From NCBI RefSeq assembly GCF_004322755.1, contig NZ_CP036401.1, forward strand, positions 6,076,001-6,140,000: DNA of 64,000 bases. Reading direction: 5' to 3'. Origin of the DNA: Pseudoduganella albidiflava. Lineage in GTDB: Bacteria > Pseudomonadota > Gammaproteobacteria > Burkholderiales > Burkholderiaceae_D. A program made the translations under genes and the position numbers. Numbering within the stretch: position 1 is the first letter of the stretch; the number at the start of each line of letters is the position of its first letter. Below, in pieces: positions 35,416-43,978 of this stretch. The notes beneath the pieces are model-generated. The model was given only the letters and a program-made list of their open reading frames with translations. It made no database searches and was not told where the DNA came from.

Positions 35416-35421
35416 TATAAT
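35416..35421 (+). promoter_or_regulatory. -10 element of tRNA-Phe promoter
   Basis: A perfect TATAAT ten bases before the tRNA. No good -35 match is seen 16-18 bases upstream. Confidence 0.55.
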
Positions 35422-35431
35422 TGCGCGCCTT

Positions 35432-35507
35432 GGCCTGGTAGCTCAGTTGGTAGAGCAGAGGATTGAAAATCCTTGTGTCGGTGGTTCGATTCCGCCCCGG
35501 GCCACCA
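35432..35507 (+). tRNA. tRNA-Phe (GAA)
   Basis: 76 bases including an encoded CCA. Acceptor GGCCTGG pairs with CCGGGCC (one G-U); D arm AGCTCAGTTGGTAGAGC; anticodon stem AGGAT/ATCCT around TGAAA with anticodon GAA; T arm with GGTTCGATTCC. Single gene with its own promoter element and terminator. Confidence 0.97.
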
Positions 35508-35517
35508 AGAATGCATG

Positions 35518-35547
35518 AAACGCCACCTTCGGGTGGCGTTTTTGTTT
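35518..35547 (+). terminator. Rho-independent terminator after tRNA-Phe
   Basis: Ten-base stem AAACGCCACC / GGTGGCGTTT with a TTCG tetraloop and a T-rich tail. A weaker CCACT/AGTGG hairpin followed by GTTTTGTTTT lies at 35704-35730. Nothing else is seen before the LysR stop. Confidence 0.9.
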
Positions 35548-35789
35548 TGCCCTCCTCTTTTCCACCTGACTGTCCCACCTGACCGACGACGGTGGGGAAT
35601 CGAATTCTCGGACAATCCGGCGGCCCCGGATGGGGAACTGGTCCTCGCGGTGAACATGCACGGTTTCGGCCAGACGCAAGGATTCAGGCGGAAAATAAAT
35701 ATGGCCACTCCCGTAGTGGGCGTTTTGTTTTCGGAGATGACCGCAGGTGTGCATCGCCGGCGTGGTGCGTCCCGGCAGCCCGACCGCCT

Positions 35790-36680
35790 CTACGGGCCGG
35801 ACTGGGCGCCGCGCTCCGTCAGCCACTCCGTGAACATCGTTGCATGGGCGGAGGCCTGATGGCGGCCGATCGCAAACGAATAGGAGCCGGTGTCGACGGC
35901 TGCCGAGTGCCGCAACAGCGTATTCATCCCCAGCATGTCCGAGACGAATGCCTCGGGCACCACGAGCGCGCCCAGGCCCTGGAGGGCCGCCTGTATCGCC
36001 AGCACCGTATTGTCGAATTCAAGCGTCGGCCGCAGCGCCGCGGCGTCCAGGCCATGCGCCTTGCTCCAGCCAGGCCAGAGGTCGGGCCTCGATCGCGCGC
36101 CGATGCGTGGCACGTCCTTCAGCCAGGCCATGTCCGCCGCCTTGCGCAGCGTCGCGCTGGACACCAGGCCCGGACCCGATACGAGCACGGAGTGCTCCCG
36201 CATGAATGACCGGGCCGGAAGACCACGCAATTCCGCGCTGTCGCGCCGCAGGAACACGTCGGCAGGCGACGATGGAGCGATGTCGCCGTCGGCTGTGCGG
36301 AGGCGCACCTGAAGGTGCGGATAGCGCTCCCTGAAAGCGGGCAAGCGTGGGATCAGCCAGTGCATCGCCAGGGTCACGCTGGTATCGACCAGGATGGTGG
36401 CCTGGCGAGGCGCGCGGCCGCCGGTAGTCAACACCTCGCTGATCGCCGCCATGTTGCCGCCCACGCGTTCGTGCAGCTGGTGCCCTGCCGGGGTCAGCGT
36501 AGCGCAACTGCCCGCACCGCGCTCGAACAGCACTAGCTTGAGGTGCGCTTCCAGCGCCTGGATCTGCCGGCTGACCGCACCGGGCGTAAGGTGCAACGCG
36601 TGCGCGCCCTGGCGGAAGCCACCCTCCCGCACCACCACGCAGAAGACATGCAAGGCGTTGAGCGGAAGCGATGCGGCCAT
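35790..36680 (-). CDS. LysR-family transcriptional regulator
   Basis: A 296-residue protein; ATG at 36680 (MAASLPLNAL) with AAGGAG upstream. N-terminal winged HTH (about 5-65) with GGFRQGAHALHLTPGAVSRQIQALE, then a periplasmic-binding-like effector domain (about 90-290). The helix-turn-helix style and VSRQIQALE are GcvA-like. Divergent from the LysE exporter, so it probably activates that gene in response to an amino acid; a perfect dyad lies just in front of it. Confidence 0.9.
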   Translation of the reverse strand: MAASLPLNALHVFCVVVREGGFRQGAHALHLTPGAVSRQIQALEAHLKLVLFERGAGSCATLTPAGHQLHERVGGNMAAISEVLTTGGRAPRQATILVDTSVTLAMHWLIPRLPAFRERYPHLQVRLRTADGDIAPSSPADVFLRRDSAELRGLPARSFMREHSVLVSGPGLVSSATLRKAADMAWLKDVPRIGARSRPDLWPGWSKAHGLDAAALRPTLEFDNTVLAIQAALQGLGALVVPEAFVSDMLGMNTLLRHSAAVDTGSYSFAIGRHQASAHATMFTEWLTERGAQSGP

Positions 36681-36696
36681 GGGTCTCCTTGCGGGT

Positions 36697-36713
36697 GTTG
36701 AGAAAAACTCAAC
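36697..36713. promoter_or_regulatory. Putative LysR operator GTTGAG-AAAAA-CTCAAC
   Basis: Perfect 6-base dyad with a 5-base A-tract spacer, 17 bases upstream of the LysR start in the divergent LysR-LysE region (36681-36839). Its position fits autoregulation. Confidence 0.5.
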
Positions 36714-36839
36714 GGATAATACCAAAGTCTCGTTTGATCGCCGCCACGGCGATCGTCATCATGCCCGCTCATGCAGCCCGGCTATTCCGGGCCGCCGCGT
36801 TGCACGCGGCCGGGATGGGCCAGACAAAAGGAATGAACG

Positions 36840-37487
36840 ATGGGCGGGACGTACGGGATGTTTGTTGCCATGGTCGTGGTCACGGTCGCCAGTCCCGGCC
36901 CCGGCGTGCTGATGACACTGGACAATGCGATCGCGCGCGGCTGGCGCGCTGCGATGCATGGCGTGCTGGGACTCGCGCTCGGCGCGGCCGTCATGGCGGG
37001 AGTGTCCTCGGCCGGTATCGGCTTGCTGTCCCGGCTCGCGCCACCATTGTTCGTGCTGCTCACCTACGCGGGCGCCGCCTATCTGTTCTACCTGTCGTTC
37101 AAGACCTGGCGGCGCACCCCGCAAGCCAGCATTGCTTCTTGCGGCAGCAATGGCCTGCACGTGGCAAGGGAAGACGATATCGGGGCGGCACGCAAGCGCT
37201 TGGTGGCAGGCGCGCTGCTACAAGTCTGCAATCCCAAATCGCTGTTCTTTTTCCTGTCCGTGCTGCCGCAAGCCGCAGCCAATGCGGCTGGGCAGCCGGT
37301 GTGGCACGCGCTGGCCATCGCGACATACTGCGCGGTGCTCATTCTTGTCCACGGACTGTATGCGGGCCTGGCCGCCAGGGCCAGGACGTGGTTGAGCCAG
37401 CCCGGCACCGCCCGCGTACTGTCGCGCCTCAGCGCGGTCATGTTCCTCGCGTTCGGCGTGGCAATGCTGATGAGGTCGGCGCCTTGA
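36840..37487 (+). CDS. LysE/RhtB-family amino-acid exporter
   Basis: A 215-residue inner-membrane protein with six hydrophobic segments. It has the family start VVVTVASPGPGVLMTLDNAIARG and CNPKSLFFFLSVLPQ. AAAGGA lies upstream of the ATG. Exports an amino acid or homoserine-lactone-like compound using the proton gradient. Divergent LysR gene as the likely regulator. Confidence 0.9.
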   Translation: MGGTYGMFVAMVVVTVASPGPGVLMTLDNAIARGWRAAMHGVLGLALGAAVMAGVSSAGIGLLSRLAPPLFVLLTYAGAAYLFYLSFKTWRRTPQASIASCGSNGLHVAREDDIGAARKRLVAGALLQVCNPKSLFFFLSVLPQAAANAAGQPVWHALAIATYCAVLILVHGLYAGLAARARTWLSQPGTARVLSRLSAVMFLAFGVAMLMRSAP

Positions 37488-37685
37488 TATGCAGGGATAC
37501 CGCCACATCGACTCGTCGCTGGCCGACATGCGCTGGCAACCTCGCTCCCGCCACGCGCTCTTCATGTGCAAGCCGCAAGCACATGCATCGGCCATAGCCG
37601 ATCCCACCCGTGCATGACAATCCTGCTGGAGCTCGACTACACTCTGCCATCGATGGAAATCCATCACCCGAACCTTCCTGCCGCC

Positions 37686-38012
37686 ATGAACGTCGAAGAG
37701 CTGAAAACATTTTGCCGGGAATTCGATGGCGTGACCGAAACGCTTTACGGCGAACCCGGCAACGTCCTCACCTATTACGTGGGCGGCAAGAAGTTCGCCT
37801 ACTTCAAGACGAGCGAGCCCGAGAAATGGCGGTTCAGCATGCGTGTCTCGCCCGACCGTTTTGTCGAGCTGACCGGCGTGCCCGGGGTGAAGCCGGCGCG
37901 CTACATGGGGCGTTTTCACTGGATCACCATCGTCAAGGTCGAGCAGTTCCCCGCCGGCTATCTGGCCGAGCTGGTCGAATGGTCATATGGCAAGGCACGG
38001 CACAAGCGCTGA
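37686..38012 (+). CDS. MmcQ/YjbR-family protein
   Basis: A 108-residue protein from ATG 37686 (MNVEELKTFC); ATGs at 37653 and 37614 are alternatives and none has a strong ribosome site. Motifs of the YjbR fold: CREFDGVTETLYGEPG, VGGKKFAYF, MRVSPDRFVELTGVPGVKPARYMG and WITI. The family has a CyaY-like DNA-binding fold and no settled role. Confidence 0.85.
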   Translation: MNVEELKTFCREFDGVTETLYGEPGNVLTYYVGGKKFAYFKTSEPEKWRFSMRVSPDRFVELTGVPGVKPARYMGRFHWITIVKVEQFPAGYLAELVEWSYGKARHKR

Positions 38013-38339
38013 CTCCTTTCCGGGCCATCGCATTGCGATGCGCTCATGCCCTGCCCGCGCTGCCCGGCGTGGGTGAAAAATGACGAGATGGTCCGGCAGC
38101 TTGCACTGTTGCGAACAGTGTTTCGCCTGCTTTGTTGAAATCGGGGCTATGCTGGCATAGTGCGCGCCACGGCGCCACCGGCCGCGCGAAATAGCCGCCG
38201 CGTCAATGGCGCTACCGCTCGCCACAGTCGCTGCAATCGGCGCTGCCTGGGCATCTCCCAGGTCGGGCGCGATTTTTTTCATCAAAGAAAATGGCAACGC
38301 AATGAATACATCATTGCATCTTTATACCGAAGGCACCCC
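38013..38339. other. Intergenic region with a small dyad
   Basis: About 330 bases. The only clear structure is CACTGTT-GCG-AACAGTG at 38104-38120, a perfect seven-base stem. The frame of the next gene is open back to 38160, but its early codons are Arg/Ala-rich and domain-free, so they are treated as non-coding. Confidence 0.45.
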
Positions 38340-40646
38340 GTGACGCCGGATAGCGATATCGCACACTGGCGCAGCGAGATCATCTCCCGCATGATCGCCA
38401 TCGTGCTCGTGCTGGGCATCATCACGGCCGTGCCCAGCATCGTGCTTGCCGTGCGCAATGACATGTGGCCGATGATCGCCGTCGATATCGTCGCGCTGGC
38501 CTGGCTGGGCGCGCTCTGGCGCATGCGGCGGCTGTCCTACCGGGCGCGCGTGGTGAACTTTATCGCGATCGTGTTCTTTGCCTCGATCGGCCTGATGATC
38601 AATGTGGGATACGTGGCGCAGGTCTTCCTGATGGCGCCATCGGTGTTCGCTGTCGTGCTGCTGGGCATGCGCCCGGCGCTGGTGGCCGTGGCCGGCAGCG
38701 GCCTCGTGATCCTCGTGCTGGGCCTGACCGGACTGGCACGGCCGGAGCTTGCCGGTTTTCCACCGGACGGCTTCGTGGCGACGATCCTGGCCACGCTGAA
38801 CTTCCTGTTCATCGGCACCATGATCACCGTGTGCTGCGGAACGCTGCTGCAAAAGGTGACGAAGTCGCTGGCCGACCTGCAACAGTTCGCGGCATCGCTC
38901 GAGGAAGGCAAGAATGCCCTGCACGCGGCAAACGCGGAATTGCGCCTCACCGCCGCCGCCGTGGCCCAGCTCAACGACAGGGTCATCATCGCCCGCGCGA
39001 GTACCGACCCGGCCCGGCCGCAGCCCATCATCTTCGCCAACGATGCATTCCTGCGCGGCACCGGGTTTACGCGCGAAGAAGTACTCGGCCGCAGCATGAC
39101 GATGTTTTCCGGGCCGGAAACCGATCCCGTGGAGGCAGCGCGCATCGCCAGCCACATGGCGCGCGGCGAGGGCCTGTCGAGCGAACTGCAGATCCATGCG
39201 AAGTCCGGCGCGGCCCATTGGGTCGAGCTGGACATCTCGCCATTCCGCGACGAAACCGGCGCGCACACGCACTGGGTGATCGTCGGCCGCGACATCAGCG
39301 AGCGCAAGAAAGCCGCCAACGCGATCCACCAGCTGGCCTATTACGATGTGCTGACCGGCTTGCCGAACCGGCGGCGCCTCATGGAACAGCTCAACATCCG
39401 GCTGGCGCAGGCCGGCAGCGCCCACGGCGCACTGCTGTTCATCGACCTCGATCATTTCAAGTACGTGAACGACGCGCGCGGCCACGCCACCGGCGACGAC
39501 CTCCTCCGCAATACCGCCCAGGTCATCTCCAGCCTGGTGCGCGGCGACGACATGGCGGCGCGCCTGGGCGGCGACGAATTCGTGGTGCTGCTGACCGGCA
39601 TCGCCGGCGACGACGCCGCCGTGGCCGCGGCGGCGACGGCCCGCGCGCAGGCGATCGGCATGGCGCTCGCCCGCGAGGTCGCCATCGACAGCCAGCACTA
39701 CAGCACGTCGGCCAGCATCGGCATCGCGCTGCTGCGCCCCGGCCAGAGCGCCGACGACCTGCTGCGCGAAGCCGATACGGCGATGTACCGCGCCAAGGCC
39801 AACGGCCGCAATGGCGTGGCCCTGTTCGAGTCGACCATGCGCGCCGAGATGGAAGAGCGGCTGACGCTCGAGCGCGACCTGGCGAATGGCTTCCGGCGCG
39901 GCGAGCTGTCGATGCACCTGCAGCTGCAGTTCGATGCCGACGCCCGCCCGGCCGGCGCCGAAATGCTGATGCGCTGGCGCCGCGCCGACGGCCGCATGGT
40001 GCCGCCGGATGTCTTCATCCCGCTCGCGGAAACCACCGGCCTCATCGTCCAGCTCGGCGAATGGGCGCTGCGCCAGGCTTGCCTGGCATGGCAGCAGCTG
40101 GCGGCGCTGGGCCATGCGATGCCGCTGTCGGTCAATGTCAGCCCCACGCAATTCCGGCAGGCCGATTTCGTCGCCACGGTGCAGCGCCAGCTGGCGGAAA
40201 CGGGTATGCCGCCGGACCAGCTGATCCTGGAAGTCACGGAGGGCATCGTCGTCGGCGACCGCGACGGAACGATCGCGCGCATGCAGGAACTCGCCGGCAT
40301 GGGCGTACGCTTCTCGATCGACGATTTCGGCACCGGCTATTCGAACCTGGCCTACCTGAAGCGCATGCCGCTGTACGAACTGAAGATCGACAAGAGCTTC
40401 ATCCACGAAACGCCGGGCGATGCGGACGGCACGGCCATCGTGCGCTCGATCCTGGCGATGGCCGCGCAGCTGCGCCTGCGCGTGGTGGCCGAAGGCGTGG
40501 AATCGCAGGAGCAGGCACGCTACCTCACCGCCAACGGCGCACCGCACATGCAGGGCTTCCTGTTCGCCCGGCCGAAGCCGCTGGCCGACGTGCTGGCCGA
40601 GCTGGCGAGGCTTGGCGAAGCGGTGCCGGACGAGGCGGGGCGGTAA
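38340..40646 (+). CDS. Membrane PAS-GGDEF-EAL c-di-GMP turnover protein
   Basis: A 768-residue protein from a GTG at 38340 (TPDSDIAHWRSE) with GAAGG upstream; a far-upstream ATG at 38160 is less likely. About six transmembrane helices (25-195) form an N-terminal sensor block, then a short coiled coil (about 200-240), PAS (about 245-360), GGDEF (about 365-530) and EAL (about 540-768). LGGDEF is intact and RGDD five residues earlier matches the RxxD inhibitory site. The EAL motif reads EML, with NVSPTQF, EVTEG, DDFGTGYSN and AEGVE kept. Paralogue of the gene at 1-1632, which lacks the RxxD Arg. Confidence 0.93.
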   Translation: MTPDSDIAHWRSEIISRMIAIVLVLGIITAVPSIVLAVRNDMWPMIAVDIVALAWLGALWRMRRLSYRARVVNFIAIVFFASIGLMINVGYVAQVFLMAPSVFAVVLLGMRPALVAVAGSGLVILVLGLTGLARPELAGFPPDGFVATILATLNFLFIGTMITVCCGTLLQKVTKSLADLQQFAASLEEGKNALHAANAELRLTAAAVAQLNDRVIIARASTDPARPQPIIFANDAFLRGTGFTREEVLGRSMTMFSGPETDPVEAARIASHMARGEGLSSELQIHAKSGAAHWVELDISPFRDETGAHTHWVIVGRDISERKKAANAIHQLAYYDVLTGLPNRRRLMEQLNIRLAQAGSAHGALLFIDLDHFKYVNDARGHATGDDLLRNTAQVISSLVRGDDMAARLGGDEFVVLLTGIAGDDAAVAAAATARAQAIGMALAREVAIDSQHYSTSASIGIALLRPGQSADDLLREADTAMYRAKANGRNGVALFESTMRAEMEERLTLERDLANGFRRGELSMHLQLQFDADARPAGAEMLMRWRRADGRMVPPDVFIPLAETTGLIVQLGEWALRQACLAWQQLAALGHAMPLSVNVSPTQFRQADFVATVQRQLAETGMPPDQLILEVTEGIVVGDRDGTIARMQELAGMGVRFSIDDFGTGYSNLAYLKRMPLYELKIDKSFIHETPGDADGTAIVRSILAMAAQLRLRVVAEGVESQEQARYLTANGAPHMQGFLFARPKPLADVLAELARLGEAVPDEAGR

Positions 40647-40676
40647 GCGGGCGCCGCCCCCGCCACGGCAACCTCC

Positions 40677-43600
40677 TCAGGCCGCGCGCAGGATACTGAA
40701 CTGCGCGAACGCTGCCGCTGGCAGTGCTTTTTCAAGCTGCCACTGGATGTTCATCGGGCGAGTTCCGTGGGCGTTTTTCAACGTTACCGGACCGCATGCG
40801 AGGTATGCGCTTTCCTTGTCACTGCGGACAAACAGCTGGAACTGCCAGCCGTTGCGCTGCGCACCAACGCTCTGCAGGTATCGCTGCCCGCTCGCACTCT
40901 CCGGGCTGCAGCTGTTCTGGGTCTGCCAATGGAACAGCTCGTGGCTGAGGGCATAGTCATGGTAGGAAATGGCATCGTGATAGCCGCTACGCTTGTCGAG
41001 CGTGACAAACAGCAGTTCGGTCTTGCGCTCGTGAAGGCGCAGCACGCCTTCACCGAAACGCGGCCGCTTCTCCGCGGTGAAATAGCCAACTGCCGTGAGT
41101 ATCTCGCTGATCCGATAATGCGCGTGCAGGCACAGCGGCACGGTTTCCATTCCAGGAACCCGCGTTCCGTGCGGCAGTGCGTTCGCCTCCAGCACCTGGG
41201 CGAGTTCACCAAGTTCGCTTAAACAGTGGGGGTTCTGCTGGAGACGGGCCAGGAAATCACGTCCACTGCCAACACGATCGGCAGTGCCGTCGACCTGGTA
41301 GGCAAGCATCTGCATTCGCAACGCACTGCGGGGATTCTCCAGCAGTTTTTCCGGGCATGGCTGCGCGAGCGCCTGCATCATCGCGATGTGCTCTGGGTCA
41401 TCGATATGCAACAGCGCACTGAAGCGGCGGCCAAAGTACTCTTCTTCCGGTCCTTCCGGCCCAGAACACAGTGCCGCCGCTCGCTGCAGCGCCGTCCAGC
41501 CGCTCCGACCGGTGCTGCGGTAAATCTCACCCACGCTTAACGTTTGCTCGTGCAAGAAACGGGGCAGACTGATCTGATTGGAGCCATGCAGGTTGGCATA
41601 GGTCTGTAACTCGCTGACAAGGCGACGCCAGTTGTGGTTGATGAGGACACGCAGACTGGCCAGCACCTGGTCGCGCGTGCGCTTCTGCAGTTGCAGGTGG
41701 CACCCTGCCGGCAGCCTGCTGAAACCATGCTCCACTCCGTCCAGGAGCTGGCGCCGGCTCATTCCAGTCAGCTGGCCGAGCAAATGATCGAATCTGAATT
41801 CCTTCCGGTGTTGCCCGACGAAGTCGAGGACAAGGCAGCTCTCTTTGCCCTTGAAGAGCCGCAGTCCCCGGCCAATCTGCTGCAGGAAAAGCACCGGGCT
41901 TTGCGTTGGACGCAGCATCAGCAAGGTGTCGACCATCGGCAAGTCGACACCTTCGTTGTAAAGATCGACCGTCACCAGAATGCATACATCGCCATTTTCC
42001 AGCTTGCGCGGCGCCGTCTCGCGCTCTTCGCGGCTCGATTGTCCGGTCACGCACATCGCTGGCAAGCCACCACGGTTGAACTTCTCCGTCATGAACATGG
42101 CATGATCCACGCTCACGCAGAACGCAATAGCCCGGCTTTTCCCTGGATCGGCGCACAGCCGGCGCCACTCGTTCATGATCAGCCGGGCGCGAAAGTCATT
42201 GCCGGTCAAAAGTTTGTCCAGCGCCTTCTTCTCATCGGCGCGGCTCCACGGCACGTTACGCAGGTCGGTATCGTCATCGCAGGCGAAATACTCGAATGGC
42301 GCCAGCAGTTGCAAGTCCAGCGCGTGCCACAAGCGCATTTCCACCGCAGGGCTGCCATCCGGACGGCAGTCGAAATAATGAAGGATGGGCTTGCCATCGC
42401 TGCGTTCAGGGGTCGCCGTCAGGCCCAGCAAGATCACTGGCTTGATGCGCGTCGCTACCGCGTCGAAGCTGGCCGCCGCGATGCGGTGGCATTCGTCGAA
42501 CACAACCGTGTGCCAGTGGTCCGCACCATACCGGCCGATCAGATCCTGCGAGTGCAGGCTGTCAATCGTTACGAAAAGGTGGTCCGGGCTGTCCAGGCTG
42601 ATGCCGCCCGCCAGTTGCTGCCCAAAGCTGGGGTCCCTGAGCACTTCGCGATAGGTACGGATCGCCTGCTGCAATATCTCGACGCGGTGCGCGATGAACA
42701 GCAGGCGTGGCCGGCCGCCCGCTTGCGTGCACGTACGCTGATAATCGAATGCCGCGACCACGGTTTTCCCGGTGCCGGTGGCTGCCACCACCAGATTGCG
42801 CTGGCGGCCATGCTCTCGCTCTGCCTGCAATTGCTCCAGCATCTCGCGCTGGTAATTCTTCGGCTGCAAATCGAAAAAGCTCAAGACGTGCGGCGCAGTG
42901 AAATCCTTGTCGTAGCCACGCTCGCGCGCGATCGCCTGGTCGAGCGCGGCACGATGACCTTCGTTGTCGGGATGGTAGGCAACGAATTCGCTATCGTGCC
43001 AAAGCGTTTCGAAATGGGCGCGAGCCTGCGCATACATCTCGGCTTGGCCACGCTCGGTAAATTTGGCGGTCCACTCCAACCCTCCGGCCATGGCGGCCTG
43101 GGTAAGGTTGGCGCTACCGACGTACACGGTGCCAAAGCCGCTGTCGCGCTCGAAAATCCATGCCTTGGCATGCAAGCGGGTGCGTCGCCCATCCAGCGAT
43201 ACGCGCACTTCGCAACCGGGCAGGCGCGCCAGTTCATCCAGCGCCTGCGCTTCCGTCGCGCCGATGTAGGTCGTTGTCAGTACTCGCAGGCGCGTCATGG
43301 ACTGCCCGTTACCGCCGACAGCGGTAATGCTCTGCAAAATGTCGCGGATCTTGCGGATCCCCGAAACCGTAATGAAACTCATCAGGATATCGACACGATC
43401 ACTGCTGCTCAGCTCGTGCCGCAATTCATTCAGCAGCGATGGCGACGTTTTGGATGCCGCGAATAGCCACGGTGCCGCAACACCCGTATCCGGCAACGCA
43501 GGCGCTGGTCTCTGCCGATGAACCGATGTCAGGCGCCGCGCGGGACTGCTCAACAATCGCACAGTGTCGGCATGGTCGCCGTCCGGGTAGCGCTGGTTCA

Positions 43601-43880
43601 GTTGCTGGCGCAGGCTGACCAGTACCGCGTTGATGAGTTCCAGCTGCGCGTCGACTCGTGATCGCCGAACGTCGACCTCCTCGTCATCGCCATGCTCAGC
43701 TGGCAAGTCCAGCAGAATTTTTCCGAGCTGCTCGGACAAAGCATCGACCAGCTTTTGCGGTGCTGCCTGTTCGCCGAGATCACCCAGCGTCAAATGGTCG
43801 GCACGATGCTGCGCGATTTGTTTCGATAGCTCATCGGTGAGCAATTGGTCGTAGAGACCGTCGGGCAGCAAGTTGGCCAT
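40677..43880 (-). CDS. PLD nuclease-helicase-DUF3427 protein, SauUSI-like type IV restriction enzyme
   Basis: A 1067-residue protein. PLD-type nuclease domain about 150-310 with the HKD-like RLHAKAWIFERDSGFGTVYVG and SANLT. SF2 helicase about 350-700: ATGTGKTVVAA (Walker A), FDECHR (DExH), GLTATPERS and QQIGRGLR. The C-terminal region about 720-1067 corresponds to DUF3427. This order is that of SauUSI, an ATP-dependent enzyme cutting DNA with modified cytosine, in which DUF3427 reads the modification. No methylase is adjacent, as expected for type IV. It could instead be a DNA-repair or other defence helicase. Cytoplasmic, single gene, convergent with the c-di-GMP gene; GC is lower than its neighbours. 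Confidence 0.85.
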   Translation of the reverse strand: MANLLPDGLYDQLLTDELSKQIAQHRADHLTLGDLGEQAAPQKLVDALSEQLGKILLDLPAEHGDDEEVDVRRSRVDAQLELINAVLVSLRQQLNQRYPDGDHADTVRLLSSPARRLTSVHRQRPAPALPDTGVAAPWLFAASKTSPSLLNELRHELSSSDRVDILMSFITVSGIRKIRDILQSITAVGGNGQSMTRLRVLTTTYIGATEAQALDELARLPGCEVRVSLDGRRTRLHAKAWIFERDSGFGTVYVGSANLTQAAMAGGLEWTAKFTERGQAEMYAQARAHFETLWHDSEFVAYHPDNEGHRAALDQAIARERGYDKDFTAPHVLSFFDLQPKNYQREMLEQLQAEREHGRQRNLVVAATGTGKTVVAAFDYQRTCTQAGGRPRLLFIAHRVEILQQAIRTYREVLRDPSFGQQLAGGISLDSPDHLFVTIDSLHSQDLIGRYGADHWHTVVFDECHRIAAASFDAVATRIKPVILLGLTATPERSDGKPILHYFDCRPDGSPAVEMRLWHALDLQLLAPFEYFACDDDTDLRNVPWSRADEKKALDKLLTGNDFRARLIMNEWRRLCADPGKSRAIAFCVSVDHAMFMTEKFNRGGLPAMCVTGQSSREERETAPRKLENGDVCILVTVDLYNEGVDLPMVDTLLMLRPTQSPVLFLQQIGRGLRLFKGKESCLVLDFVGQHRKEFRFDHLLGQLTGMSRRQLLDGVEHGFSRLPAGCHLQLQKRTRDQVLASLRVLINHNWRRLVSELQTYANLHGSNQISLPRFLHEQTLSVGEIYRSTGRSGWTALQRAAALCSGPEGPEEEYFGRRFSALLHIDDPEHIAMMQALAQPCPEKLLENPRSALRMQMLAYQVDGTADRVGSGRDFLARLQQNPHCLSELGELAQVLEANALPHGTRVPGMETVPLCLHAHYRISEILTAVGYFTAEKRPRFGEGVLRLHERKTELLFVTLDKRSGYHDAISYHDYALSHELFHWQTQNSCSPESASGQRYLQSVGAQRNGWQFQLFVRSDKESAYLACGPVTLKNAHGTRPMNIQWQLEKALPAAAFAQFSILRAA

Positions 43881-43978
43881 CGCGCAGACTTCAGCAGGAA
43901 AGACAAAAGTATATCCTGCGCAAGAATTTCCTTATGGAATTCCAATGCCTCATTCAGCAAGCCTCCAGCTCACTCCCA

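Noticed and set aside
35432..35507. tRNA-Phe as an integration site for a mobile element
   Set aside because: No integrase gene and no second copy of the tRNA 3' end was found in the window.
36049..36600. Open frames opposite the LysR gene
   Set aside because: No motif support; LysR has a good ribosome site and HTH.
38160..38339. Extension of the PAS-GGDEF-EAL protein to an ATG at 38160
   Set aside because: The extra 60 residues are Arg-rich without structure, and GTG 38340 has a ribosome site just before the membrane domain.
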